64,000 bases of DNA from Paulinella micropora (taxonomy: Eukaryota > Cercozoa > Imbricatea > Euglyphida > Paulinellidae), in the NCBI GenBank assembly GCA_019918135.1, contig WBZZ01005638.1, positions 82,501 to 146,500 on the forward strand. The letters are read 5' to 3'. The position numbers and the translations under genes were made by a program. Below, piece after piece: positions 10,363 through 18,761 of the stretch (position 1 is its first letter; each line of letters starts with the position of its first letter). The notes under the pieces are model-generated. The model searched no databases. It was not told the origin of the DNA and saw only the letters and a list, made by a program, of their open reading frames with translations.

Positions 10363-10791
10363 ATGACAGACCTAAGCACCAAGCAGGACTACTTGAATGA
10401 AATTGAAAAATGGAACATTGACAGCGAAGTTAAGAAACCCACTATTAAATGGACTAAACCCGACATTGTTTCATTTTATGAGCAATATAAACCAAGAGAT
10501 GATAATGTGAAAGTAGTTATTCCTTTAGAAAACGTGTTGGACGAAGAGCAGAGCACTCCTTTTACGACTGCTGATTTAAAAGAGACTGGTATCACCGAAA
10601 TAAAGGCTAATGTAGGGGTAGAAATTGCAAAGAAAGAAGAACAGCAACACGAAGCAGACATTTTTCTTCAATATGGTAAGTATAAAAAAATGAAAATTGA
10701 AGATGTCGCTAAGATTGACAAACCATACCTTGAATATTTAATTCAACAACCTTATTTTAATAACAAAGATGCGGTAAAAAAATATCTGTGA
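10363..10791 (+). CDS. ExoX C-terminal-like small protein B
   Basis: 142 residues. The last 45 (QYGKYKKMKIEDVAKIDKPY, then LEYLIQQP) repeat the ExoX-C-like domain of the gene at 9354-9638. The preceding 95 residues are acidic and Lys-rich, with no recognised fold. It is transcribed divergently from the DUF3223-like gene; the two starts are 52 bp apart in very AT-rich DNA containing TATA-like AGTATATA strings, probably a shared promoter region. Confidence 0.7.
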   Translation: MTDLSTKQDYLNEIEKWNIDSEVKKPTIKWTKPDIVSFYEQYKPRDDNVKVVIPLENVLDEEQSTPFTTADLKETGITEIKANVGVEIAKKEEQQHEADIFLQYGKYKKMKIEDVAKIDKPYLEYLIQQPYFNNKDAVKKYL

Positions 10792-10867
10792 TGATATTAC
10801 ATCGTCTTCTATTAATTTTTTTTTGCTTCACTGGTCTTCAATAAAGTTAGCGATAACATTAATATTG

Positions 10868-12055
10868 CTACCAGCACCTGCCGACACAGCCTTCTGTGAA
10901 TGACAAAACATCGTTCGGTGTTAATTGAATATCGTATGTTCTGAGATTAATCTGTTGAGTTGAGGTGGCATTTACATAAATCTTAAAAATTGTCGTTCCG
11001 TTGGCGATAGCGGTTGCTTTTGTGTCTGTATCTACGATTGAAGTTGTGGCATCAACATCAGCAAAACCAGCCCCTGTTAGTGTCCCATTCAATACCATTC
11101 TGACGACATTTGACTTAGTATCTTCATTTGTAATACTTACCAAGGAAGGAAAGACATTTGAATAGTTGGTGAGGCTATTATTGAATAGTGCTTTATTCCT
11201 GATACTTAAAATGGGGCTTTCAGTGGTGCTCGTTTTTTCGTCTCCTTCCGCAGTATTTGTAATACTGGTATTAATAGTATTTGAGCCCTCAATAAATAAA
11301 CTGGCACTCGCCGTTTTAAGAATTTGTATTCCAGTCTTTGCATCATTTCTCATGACTGCCGTAAAAGGTAATGTTGTATTTCGCAGGCTTACACCAGTAT
11401 TAGCATTCGCATACTCAATCATATGAACTAATTGAAATAATCCTGTTATGGGATTTTCAATGTAAAACTTAATAGCACCAAACCCAAGATACTGAAATTG
11501 AATTTGAAATACATTTCCTTTGCTCCAGTCTAAGTTCGGCATAGCAAAATTACCATCGCATGGGTCGCCCCAGTCTTCTTGGTCAATATAAACTGCAACA
11601 CCTCCTTTAATATGTGCGATATTCATTCCTGCTTGATTTTTGTAAAAATAAAATCCATCAACGAGATCATTTCCTATTCCAATAAATGAATAGTAATCTT
11701 TTGTATCATCCGTTGTCCATATAGCAGTAAAGCGGGCAAGGACACCCATTCCAGTTCTATATTTTATTCTCCTTTTACTTACTAATCCAGCATCTGCCGT
11801 TGCATTAGCAGTTGTTTTCAATTCAGCCATATTATTCAAAAATGACACAGACGATTTTGTTTCTGTTTTTGTCCATATCCTAGTATTAATGGTATATGGA
11901 AAGATTTCTTGTAATACTGGTGTTAATTGACCTACTACTGCTTCACCAAAAGCGGTTTTTGAATTATTTGTTTCCATATTACCATCATATCCAACACTGA
12001 CATTTATAAATTCGCCGTCTGGATTTTGTGCTATCAAATTTCGTTGGTGGGACAT
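10868..12055 (-). CDS. Putative virion surface protein (beta-rich)
   Basis: 395 residues, low in charge, rich in Thr, Asn, Ser and aromatics, with alternating hydrophobic strands. This composition is typical of a beta-sandwich structural protein. The middle (about 95-225: FTAIWTTDD, DGFYFYKNQ, IQFQYLGFGAIKFYIENP) looks like a lectin-like or jelly-roll fold. No signal peptide or membrane segment is visible. It is the most distal gene of the leftward structural block, next to the major capsid protein, so a minor capsid, spike or fibre role is likely by context. The family is not recognised. Confidence 0.65.
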   Translation of the reverse strand: MSHQRNLIAQNPDGEFINVSVGYDGNMETNNSKTAFGEAVVGQLTPVLQEIFPYTINTRIWTKTETKSSVSFLNNMAELKTTANATADAGLVSKRRIKYRTGMGVLARFTAIWTTDDTKDYYSFIGIGNDLVDGFYFYKNQAGMNIAHIKGGVAVYIDQEDWGDPCDGNFAMPNLDWSKGNVFQIQFQYLGFGAIKFYIENPITGLFQLVHMIEYANANTGVSLRNTTLPFTAVMRNDAKTGIQILKTASASLFIEGSNTINTSITNTAEGDEKTSTTESPILSIRNKALFNNSLTNYSNVFPSLVSITNEDTKSNVVRMVLNGTLTGAGFADVDATTSIVDTDTKATAIANGTTIFKIYVNATSTQQINLRTYDIQLTPNDVLSFTEGCVGRCW

Positions 12056-12161
12056 TATATATTAATAATAAAAAAATAAATTAACTAACAAAAATTAATT
12101 GATATTTATCAACTTCACTCTCGTTGCTGTCGCAACTCCCGTTTGTTGATAAACATCGATG

Positions 12162-12214
12162 TTTGAAAAACACACGAGAATGAGCGTAGCGAAATGAGAG
12201 TGTGGATTTTCAAA
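12162..12214. terminator. Hairpin between capsid and surface protein genes
   Basis: TTTGAAAA (12162-12169) pairs with TTTTCAAA (12207-12214), with nested ACAC/GTGT pairing inside. The flanking strings resemble those of the hairpin at 22531-22576 (TTTGACAAT...ATTGTCAAATATC). It lies just after the capsid-gene stop in its sense direction, so it probably marks the end of a transcript. Confidence 0.5.
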
Positions 12215-12217
12215 TAT

Positions 12218-13669
12218 CTACGACATTAGAATTTCAATTCCCTTCACAAGCACACTTCGTTGAAGAATGGCAAAAGTGTAATGGTTAAGATTGTTTCCAG
12301 CAGTAGTGCCGACAAATTCATATCGCCTCTCAGTGTCAAGGCTCAGACCACTCACCTCATACCCGTCGGTATCCTTATCGCACAGGGGGCGGTTATTGTC
12401 CCAAGTATCAACATGAAACCAGTTGTAATGATAGACATCGCTGTTTAGGATAGCACTACCCTTCAACTTATCCTTCAAAATCATATAGTCTTCATTCTCA
12501 GAGGTGTCAATGTCAAATTGTTGAAGACGAGAGCCATCCAGAGTTGTATAGTATGAAGTAATTTTTGCATCCGCTCTGTTATCATTGTCAAAAGCGGTAT
12601 TTTTATTTTCATCGTTGTGGAATGCGGAAGTATAAATTCTTCTAATTCTCTCACCCTGTGAGCGGTTTATTTTTACAACGAAATTTTGACTTGCTGTTGA
12701 GAGGTTCTGCTTCCAAGAGATAGGGTATTCAATCTTAAACGGAAAACCTTCTCCCGCAATCTTCTGCTGTACACCAAGGACGACATTTGGGTCAGTCTCT
12801 ACGGCAAGAAACAGATTCAAGTTTGAAATAGTAGCACCAACAGCAACCTGTGCAGCACCAGTAGAAATACTACTTGCATCAGTTCCATAGAAAGTAGAGC
12901 GGTTAGTGCCCTCCCACACAATTCGCAAATCAAGGATTTCATTAAAACCGATAGTCTTATCTAATTCAAAAATAGTTCCAAAAATCATACCCAACGGAAG
13001 TTTAACTTTAATGACAGGGGTAGCCGATGCATTACCGCCTCCTTCAAAATACTTAGCCTCCTCAAAAGGAACATTAACAAGGCTATAATTTCCAGCAGTG
13101 CTATCGGCTAGAGCGGTATCATTATGACGGCGAGCATTAACAAGTGGCACTTTGTAGTATCCTTGAGCTGCAGCAACCACTCCAGCAGTATTGACTGCAT
13201 CAGTAATTGCTTTTCTTTCCGCTACACTTCCTATCTCAACTTTTCCAGCATTACACTTTTGAAGCATAGCCCCGCTAGATACACCCGCCCCGTGGTTTTC
13301 AAGTGCCATAAACTTCTCATATTTAATTTCAGGCTTCCAAATCATCTTAGTGTAATTGCCCACGTGTTGAAGATTACACAAATATTGACCGCTTCGGCTT
13401 CGCAGTTCAATTCTTTGTATCATAGGCAAGCAGTCCATAAACATACGATTATAACCAGCAGATGCGGCAGGTGTGTAAGTAAATCGCAAGACACTACGGG
13501 CAAGGTTCAAAGGACGAGTAGGGATTTCAAAGGTGCTTTCATTTCCACCAGCAGTTGTAATGTTAACATCAGCCGACCCTTCACGGGCAGTAAGTTTGTT
13601 CAATTCATACTTACCAGTGAGCAGTTCCTTAGTCTGATGGACTAGTTCTCCTCCGTATTGGACAGGCAT
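12218..13669 (-). CDS. MCP: Major capsid protein (double jelly-roll)
   Basis: 483 residues. It would trimerise to form the hexagonal capsomers of the icosahedral shell. The N-terminal strand pattern (about 45-70: FEIPTRPLNLARSVLRFTY) and the C-terminal region with YYTTLDGSRLQ, NEDYMILKDKLKGSAIL and YHYNWFHVDTWD match conserved features of polinton-like virus and virophage-like capsid proteins. The length is in the usual range. It is translated from the ATG at 13669 in a leader with few AUGs. Residues about 99-104 (LQHVGN) are encoded by a degenerate copy of the palindrome family at 13355-13374. Intact. Confidence 0.88.
   Translation of the reverse strand: MPVQYGGELVHQTKELLTGKYELNKLTAREGSADVNITTAGGNESTFEIPTRPLNLARSVLRFTYTPAASAGYNRMFMDCLPMIQRIELRSRSGQYLCNLQHVGNYTKMIWKPEIKYEKFMALENHGAGVSSGAMLQKCNAGKVEIGSVAERKAITDAVNTAGVVAAAQGYYKVPLVNARRHNDTALADSTAGNYSLVNVPFEEAKYFEGGGNASATPVIKVKLPLGMIFGTIFELDKTIGFNEILDLRIVWEGTNRSTFYGTDASSISTGAAQVAVGATISNLNLFLAVETDPNVVLGVQQKIAGEGFPFKIEYPISWKQNLSTASQNFVVKINRSQGERIRRIYTSAFHNDENKNTAFDNDNRADAKITSYYTTLDGSRLQQFDIDTSENEDYMILKDKLKGSAILNSDVYHYNWFHVDTWDNNRPLCDKDTDGYEVSGLSLDTERRYEFVGTTAGNNLNHYTFAILQRSVLVKGIEILMS
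13355..13374. repeat. Degenerate palindrome-family copy inside capsid gene
   Basis: Matches the 20-bp palindrome consensus at 16 of 20 positions, and in the capsid gene it is read in the same frame as four of the perfect or near-perfect copies, giving LQHVGN. It may be a decayed copy, or a coincidence constrained by the protein. Confidence 0.4.
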
Positions 13670-13758
13670 TTTTTTCTTTTTTTGAAGTGCTGTAAATGAA
13701 CTAATTCACAAGAATATATTTATAGAAAAAAAATAAATAATTCTAAAATAATTATTGT

Positions 13759-13929
13759 TTATTCATCAATCTTATTAATGTGCCTTTTTGAAGTAATATG
13801 GTTATGAAAACTTTGCTTACTACTAAGTTTTACATTACAAGTTTCACATCGCCATGCGCCACATTCCGCACAATGTCCTTTTTGTTTGTTGTGTTCGCAA
13901 AAGTTGTTCGGCTTACATTCTTTACACAT
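13759..13929 (-). CDS. 56-residue zinc-finger protein
   Basis: Short frame starting MCKECKPNNFCEHNKQKG and ending HITSKRHINKIDE. The first half has paired Cys and a Cys-x-His cluster. The second half (about 30-50) has CETCNVKLSSKQSFHNHITS then KRH, a C2H2/U1-type finger. It fills the spacer between the capsid and penton genes on the same strand, so it is probably co-transcribed with the virion block. Small finger proteins of this type are common in polinton-like viruses. It is below usual ORF-length cut-offs. Confidence 0.7.
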   Translation of the reverse strand: MCKECKPNNFCEHNKQKGHCAECGAWRCETCNVKLSSKQSFHNHITSKRHINKIDE

Positions 13930-13954
13930 ATCTTATATTTACATCAAAAATAAT

Positions 13955-14767
13955 TCACTTTGATTTCAACAAATTAAAGAATGAATTGAATAAACTAAAA
14001 TAATTAGTTTCACGATAAACTAATAATGTCATAACAATACCCAAACCATTAAGATTAATTGCTTGGTCGTTTTCGTCCGTCAAGTAAAACCTAAACACAT
14101 TGTTTGAACTAGCGGACAATGTTTTTCCATACTCAGACCCGCTTCCATCATAAATGACAGAGCCGAAAGGAATTTCGTTTGCTGTGTATATTTCTTGAAG
14201 CACATGATTATCACCTTCATTCACCAAATCCGATTGAAGATACAAAGTTTTTTCACCAGTTAGAATAATTACATTTGGCGATTTAATAAAATCATTAGCA
14301 AAGAAATATGTTGAGTTTCTATCAAAACCCATTACCTCGTGAATACGTGTATCAGCATCAAATATAAACCGCGGTTGAATACCTTTATTCTCTGACACAC
14401 TGAATGTTAATTTGCCGTCCTCTGGTTCTATGTTTGTATTATTACTGGATACAACATAAGTATAATTATTTGGGCTATCTGCGGATAACACCTCAGATAG
14501 TTTATTTTTTAGATTGTTCATTGTGTAGTTTCCATCAGGTATCGTAATTAAAGCCTCATACCCGTCTTCAGATAATGTAAAAGTATTATATGGAGAGGCT
14601 ACGGAGTAATACGACTTCGGCACATAAATATGAAGAATTTTACAATGTGTGGGATTGTCTAGACCCTTCATATTGACTTCGTGTGTAAAGTCGCTGTCTG
14701 TCCCCGTTATTCTATTTTTGCTATTTATGTAATAGATACCCGTCGCACGACCTCCCTTATAGTCCAT
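13955..14767 (-). CDS. Penton (minor capsid) protein
   Basis: 270 residues. The N-terminal motif GIYYINSKNRITGTDSDFTH is characteristic of the single-jelly-roll penton proteins of polinton-like viruses, in which a bound-residue strand is followed by I.DGNYT...L...L (seen at about 75-95: IPDGNYTMNNLKNKLSE). It would form the capsid vertices. It lies beside the major capsid protein, as is usual in this group. The ATG at 14767 is followed by a continuous frame. Intact. Confidence 0.8.
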   Translation of the reverse strand: MDYKGGRATGIYYINSKNRITGTDSDFTHEVNMKGLDNPTHCKILHIYVPKSYYSVASPYNTFTLSEDGYEALITIPDGNYTMNNLKNKLSEVLSADSPNNYTYVVSSNNTNIEPEDGKLTFSVSENKGIQPRFIFDADTRIHEVMGFDRNSTYFFANDFIKSPNVIILTGEKTLYLQSDLVNEGDNHVLQEIYTANEIPFGSVIYDGSGSEYGKTLSASSNNVFRFYLTDENDQAINLNGLGIVMTLLVYRETNYFSLFNSFFNLLKSK

Positions 14768-14789
14768 TGTATATTATACAAATAATATT

Positions 14790-16436
14790 TTAGATGAATG
14801 TATTAAATCCCTCGCCATAACCATTCTGTGCTTTCAATTTTTCCGCTTCGTCTTCTTTTAAGTCTGTGTAGCCACTAGCAAATTTAAATCGCACTCCTTT
14901 TGCTCGCTCTAAAAGAAACCGCATTGAGTGCCATCCACATGTGTCGCTCGTATCAGATTGTTGTTTTACTTGATTAACTTTCATTAACAAATAACTATCA
15001 GGATTACTTCGGTCAATTAGCCGTTTCATTTGTTGTTGAAAGTCTTCCGTCGGTTGATATTCAGCCAAAGGGTCATACACTTCAACACTTCTATCTTTAT
15101 TTAGACTTACCCATATAGCCATCCAGTGTTGTCCTTTTTTATTGCTCGGGTCAGTATTCATAATAAATCCGTATTGCCTTCTTTTTTCGGGATTTAATTT
15201 GTATATTTCATCACTCGCAATCGTTCCTAAATACCAGTCATGTTTTTTCATTATGTCGTTGATTTCACTCGTCATTAAACCTTTTCCGCTAGTTGGAGAT
15301 AATCCAATTCCTACCGCATCTGATTCTGGTTCGGTTTCTGCTTCAGTCATATTTGCTTGCGCATCTTCAGGCTCTTGTATAATGGGTTGTTCTTCTTTAT
15401 TGTCCTGTTCTTCTTTATTGTCTTGTTCTTCTTTATTGTCTTGTTCTTCTTTGTTCTCCTTGTTATCTCCAACACGTTGGAGATTGTCTACTTCTTCTTT
15501 CTTTTTTGCTACCGCACCTTCTCTCCATAAATCAAATTCAACCCATGCTTGTTGTGAATTCAACACTTGGTCAGTTATAATTGGACTTTTGTATAGCCAT
15601 TGTTTTAACATTTCAGAATAGTTTATTTTACCACCTCTTGATGGTTTTATGTCAGGGATAACATGCCCAATAAATCTTAGTTTTTGAATAATCTTTTCAT
15701 TAGAAGGATGTGCATTTCGTCGTTTCTTTCTAATAGTCTCAGCAAACATACCATCAATTATTTTTTCACGTTTTGTTTGTTTATGTTTCTCCTCTTCTTC
15801 CGCATCCTTTACAATAACTCCCTTCGTTCTCCTTGGCGGTCGTCCTTTTGGTGGTGGCGGTGGCGGTTTTATCATAGGCGGGGCTAGTGGAGCCATCAAT
15901 AAACCCTGTCTATGTCGTCGTTCTGCCTCTAGTTCCTGAATAAGTCGTTGTTCCTTCTTCTGTTCCCTATCCTTTTCTTCCTGTCTTTCCTTAATCTCCG
16001 CCAGTTGTCTTTTATGTTCCCTATCCATTGTTTCTTTTAGTTCCTTAGCATCGGCTATGTCTTTTCTTTCTTGCCTTTTCTTTTCTTCTTCAGCATCAGC
16101 CTGTGCCTTTTTCTCTTTTTGGTCTATCTCATCAATCTTTTCGTATTTATCCTTCTTAAGTTTGTCTAAGTGATCATTAATGGCTGTTCTCGTATTCTGC
16201 TCAATCTCAGACAGACTCTGGACTTTCCTTAAGTCTTCTTTTCGCTTAGGTGTCCGCTTTGATTTTGGTCTGCTTAAGTATTTCATAAAAAGTTTAACGA
16301 TTTGAAGTGTGCTCATATCATTTGTTTTATTGCCAAAATTAAGATAATATTTTTTACCCTTCTGGATAATATACGGCTTCCCGCTTTTGTTTCTATAAAC
16401 CCGCGGGGGTCTTAATTTCTGTTTCTTCGTTTTCAT
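14790..16436 (-). CDS. PRO: Adenain/Ulp1-like maturation protease with coiled-coil N-terminus
   Basis: 548 residues from the ATG at 16436. The C-terminal domain (about 385-530) is a cysteine protease: His in GQHWMAIW (about 437), Asp in VYDPLAEY (about 455) and Cys in SDTCGWHSMRF (about 500) form the expected H-D-C triad. Such proteases process capsid proteins during virion maturation. The N-terminus has a short basic motif (KPYIIQKGKKYYL), then a long charged coiled coil, a Pro-rich stretch and repeats of NKEEQD (about 325-350). The large N-terminal extension is longer than in typical Polinton proteases. Residues about 318-324 are encoded by a 20-bp palindrome. Confidence 0.88.
   Translation of the reverse strand: MKTKKQKLRPPRVYRNKSGKPYIIQKGKKYYLNFGNKTNDMSTLQIVKLFMKYLSRPKSKRTPKRKEDLRKVQSLSEIEQNTRTAINDHLDKLKKDKYEKIDEIDQKEKKAQADAEEEKKRQERKDIADAKELKETMDREHKRQLAEIKERQEEKDREQKKEQRLIQELEAERRHRQGLLMAPLAPPMIKPPPPPPKGRPPRRTKGVIVKDAEEEEKHKQTKREKIIDGMFAETIRKKRRNAHPSNEKIIQKLRFIGHVIPDIKPSRGGKINYSEMLKQWLYKSPIITDQVLNSQQAWVEFDLWREGAVAKKKEEVDNLQRVGDNKENKEEQDNKEEQDNKEEQDNKEEQPIIQEPEDAQANMTEAETEPESDAVGIGLSPTSGKGLMTSEINDIMKKHDWYLGTIASDEIYKLNPEKRRQYGFIMNTDPSNKKGQHWMAIWVSLNKDRSVEVYDPLAEYQPTEDFQQQMKRLIDRSNPDSYLLMKVNQVKQQSDTSDTCGWHSMRFLLERAKGVRFKFASGYTDLKEDEAEKLKAQNGYGEGFNTFI
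15465..15484. repeat. Palindrome copy 2 (ATCTCCAACACGTTGGAGAT)
   Basis: Near-perfect 20-bp palindrome (9 of 10 pairs) inside the protease gene, read as NLQRVGD in a hydrophilic linker just before the NKEEQD repeats. Confidence 0.9.
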
Positions 16437-16491
16437 TATATAAAACAAAAAAATATTTCTGTGTTATATCAAATTATTTTTTTTAGAATTA

Positions 16492-16531
16492 GATTATCGC
16501 TTGCGATAATCAATTTTGTCCGCAAGCGGAC
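16492..16531. terminator. Tandem hairpins between protease and core-protein genes
   Basis: GATTATCGC/GCGATAATC (stem 9, loop 2) is followed by GTCCGC/GCGGAC (stem 6, loop 2). They lie right at the stop codon of the leftward gene 16531-16860 and so just after it in the sense direction. They look like a 3'-end signal. Confidence 0.5.
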
Positions 16532-16860
16532 TAAAATTTAAGGGCACCGCATCCTCTCTGCTTTCTCTTGCCATATCCGAGTTTTGAAGCGGTGGCTTGG
16601 ACAGACCCAGCATAAGGAACTCCAATACTGCTTAAGGCTCCCGCAGTTCTAGAAATGACTTTGTTATCACGAAGGAATTTATTAACAGCCAAAGCCGTTT
16701 TCCCAACCTTTGCCCAGTTAATTTTACCGCCAGCCTGCCCCTTGCCTCCTTGCTTCTTCTTGCGACCAGACTTCTTTTTACCTCCAGCCATTGTGCTTGA
16801 GTTAATAGTTCGTTTGCCGATTGTTGGAATAACTTCAACACGAGTTGTTTTTACTACCAT
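16531..16860 (-). CDS. Small basic virion core protein (pX/pVI-like)
   Basis: 109 residues, strongly basic. A Gly/Lys run (about 25-45: GGKKKSGRKKKQGGKGQ) is followed by a hydrophobic helix region (INWAKVGKTALAVNKFL, then GALSSIGVPYAGSV) and a basic tail ending GYGKRKQRGCGALKF. Small proteins with a Lys-rich stretch, a membrane-active-like helix and a GG/GxG tail near the protease gene are usual in Polintons and adenoviruses. They condense DNA or help membrane penetration after cleavage. GlyGly and GlyXGly sites could be protease targets. Confidence 0.65.
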   Translation of the reverse strand: MVVKTTRVEVIPTIGKRTINSSTMAGGKKKSGRKKKQGGKGQAGGKINWAKVGKTALAVNKFLRDNKVISRTAGALSSIGVPYAGSVQATASKLGYGKRKQRGCGALKF

Positions 16861-16902
16861 ATACTATATACAAAAATAATTATTTAATATTTGATTTTTT
16901 TT

Positions 16903-17748
16903 TTATTTAAATCTTTGTGAGAAGTTCCTCCGTAATTCATCATCTACACTTGAAACATATAAAAAGTTAAATCTCTCTTTTGTTGCTTCGTGATACTTTT
17001 CAAGAAAGTAATCAAAGTCAAAAGATAAGTCTAAGTGTTTATACACGAGTTCCATTTTGTCCTGAGATTGGGCTGGAAAGATTAATAAATAATCTAACTG
17101 CTTTATGGCTTCTGGCCGTAGGTCGTTCAGATACTGACTAGACATAATCACCTTTGATTTATAGTGTCTGTTCTTTTTTAACAAATCGCTTACGGACTTG
17201 TCTCTTAATCCACTTCCTAAATCATCCAAAACAAAAACAACCTCTGGCGAAATATACTTACTTGGTCTTTCTTTCGGTGCTTCATTTGTCTGTTTCTTTT
17301 CTTTTCCGAAATAAAGAAATTGTGGTTTCTCCTTATCTCCAACATGTTGGAGATATTTCGGTTCTTTATCATCCTGTTTTACTTCTCCTTCGTGCTCTTC
17401 ATCCTGCCTGTTCAGTTTGTCTAGTTCATAGTCTATCACATTCACCCCGTCTGATTTGAGAAAGGTATATACCGCCATCGGGTTGCCTCTGTTCTTAAAG
17501 TGCTTAACCATTGCTTTATAAATGTAGTCCTTGTGGATTGTTGAAGCGATAATGACAATACGTGTTTTTCTGTCTGTTGTCCGTTTCAGTATTTCAAAGA
17601 GTGATGTCGTCTTACCGCTCTTCTTACGGGCAAGTAGAAATATGTTGGCATACGGCTCATTGAATAATTTATAGCCCTTGGCCTTTTTGTTTCCATCACC
17701 ATCTTGTTTTACTGGCTTCACCTTGACATTGTTTATCTTAAGCATCAT
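16903..17748 (-). CDS. ATPase: FtsK/HerA-type DNA packaging ATPase
   Basis: 281 residues. It would pump genomic DNA into the capsid. Walker A is LLARKKSGKTTS (about 39-49), a variant with Ala instead of the first Gly. Walker B is VVFVLDDLG (about 170-178). A SSQYLNDL segment near 200 fits the sensor/Q motif of the A32-like clade. An acidic insertion at about 110-160 separates the two halves; it holds YLQHVGDKE, encoded by a perfect 20-bp palindrome. The start is the first of two adjacent ATGs. Confidence 0.9.
   Translation of the reverse strand: MMLKINNVKVKPVKQDGDGNKKAKGYKLFNEPYANIFLLARKKSGKTTSLFEILKRTTDRKTRIVIIASTIHKDYIYKAMVKHFKNRGNPMAVYTFLKSDGVNVIDYELDKLNRQDEEHEGEVKQDDKEPKYLQHVGDKEKPQFLYFGKEKKQTNEAPKERPSKYISPEVVFVLDDLGSGLRDKSVSDLLKKNRHYKSKVIMSSQYLNDLRPEAIKQLDYLLIFPAQSQDKMELVYKHLDLSFDFDYFLEKYHEATKERFNFLYVSSVDDELRRNFSQRFK
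17335..17354. repeat. Palindrome copy 3 (ATCTCCAACATGTTGGAGAT)
   Basis: Perfect 20-bp palindrome within the packaging ATPase gene, read as YLQHVGD in the acidic insertion between Walker A and Walker B. Confidence 0.95.
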
Positions 17749-17772
17749 ATATATTATTAAGCAAGAAATAGT

Positions 17773-17825
17773 TATGAATTTCTAAATTCATACATTGTTG
17801 CTACGCAACGAATTCCAAACACACA
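17773..17825. terminator. Hairpins before ATPase gene
   Basis: TATGAATTT/AAATTCATA (stem 9, loop 2) and GTTGC/GCAAC occur next to each other between leftward genes. They follow the stop region of 17801-18181 in the sense direction. Confidence 0.4.
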
Positions 17826-18181
17826 ACAATTCGCCCCGCTAAATTTCCTGTGTCAATATTTCCGCTGTCAGTTTCAAGGATTTTAAATGTATATTGGCCG
17901 TCAGTCCATCCGACGACACCCAAATTATAACCGAGATTTGAAATGTTTGCTATATTACTATCCGCGAATGTTCCAATAATTCCAATTCTATCCATGTAAA
18001 GAATTCTGGTTTTGGTTTCGGTCTGGTCGTTCATATAGTGGATAAACTTAACATTCATTTTGGTGGGTGTGAATGACATTTGGATATTCTTATTAAATGT
18101 TTTGCTTCCTCCCGCAAAATCATTGCTCAGAAAAATAATCTTTTGGTATTTATAGTCAGTCATGGTTATATTACTACTCAT
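17801..18181 (-). CDS. Hypothetical structural-block protein
   Basis: 126 residues from the ATG at 18181; a second ATG (MTDYKYQK) at 18163 is an alternative. It alternates hydrophobic and polar residues in a beta-rich pattern, has no membrane segment and ends GRIVVCLEFVA. It lies between the ATPase and the membrane-protein gene on the same strand as the virion genes, so a virion component is plausible. The family is not recognised. Confidence 0.6.
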   Translation of the reverse strand: MSSNITMTDYKYQKIIFLSNDFAGGSKTFNKNIQMSFTPTKMNVKFIHYMNDQTETKTRILYMDRIGIIGTFADSNIANISNLGYNLGVVGWTDGQYTFKILETDSGNIDTGNLAGRIVVCLEFVA

Positions 18182-18419
18182 AAACTTTTTAATAATCAAA
18201 ATATTTTCGCGGACTGCCTGCGACTTTTACTCAAGGATAAGCGAAAAAAAGAATATAAGTTGTGTTTATTGTATTCAAAAAGGTATAGATACCAAATTTA
18301 AATGTGTGTATAAGCCCATGTCAGATTGGTGTATTAGTTTTGATGAAGCCCTGCCTTTAATTTGTGATGGTGATAATAGATGGTATATGACACATATATA
18401 CGAATGCTCACTTCTTTGA
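18162..18419 (+). CDS. Possible small rightward ORF
   Basis: 85 codons. The C-terminal 60 residues (from SCVYCIQKG onward, with several Cys and Trp) look more like protein than chance translation and lie in a region with no gene on the other strand. The N-terminal part overlaps the start of the leftward gene 17801-18181 and is probably not real. It converges on the membrane-protein gene with a 12-bp overlap. Weak call. Confidence 0.3.
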   Translation: MVILLLINFLIIKIFSRTACDFYSRISEKKNISCVYCIQKGIDTKFKCVYKPMSDWCISFDEALPLICDGDNRWYMTHIYECSLL

Positions 18420-18761
18420 ACTAGAGGGCGATGGAAGCACGATACCAATCAAGAGTGTTAAAATTCCGACATATACATTAGCCTGCTCACAAGGCATGTT
18501 ATTTTTAGCGAGTTTTATTAAGCAAATCGTGATGATTGCTATTATAATCATCATTTGAAATAGATACTTAATCATTCGGCTGTCTGTCGGTCTGTTTGTT
18601 ATACAACAACAATTCCAGTTATCTTCCAATTCGTGCTCTACTTTTTTTTCCTCATTCTTCAATGAAATGTCTAAAACACGATTTTTTATTTCTGGAGTTA
18701 GTTCGCCGTCTATTTCAATGACTGGCGGTGGTCTGTGAAGTCTAGTTGTATTATTAGCCAT
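18408..18761 (-). CDS. Small membrane protein (two TM segments)
   Basis: 117 residues from the ATG at 18761. The N-terminal half is soluble and charged. A CCC cluster is followed by two hydrophobic helices (IKYLFQMMIIIAIITICLI, then VYVGILTLLIGIVL) and a Pro/Ser tail. The start overlaps the end of the tail-fibre gene by 8 bp, so the two are probably translated from one transcript. It could be an internal-membrane or host-membrane protein of the virus. The family is not recognised. Confidence 0.65.
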   Translation of the reverse strand: MANNTTRLHRPPPVIEIDGELTPEIKNRVLDISLKNEEKKVEHELEDNWNCCCITNRPTDSRMIKYLFQMMIIIAIITICLIKLAKNNMPCEQANVYVGILTLLIGIVLPSPSSSKK

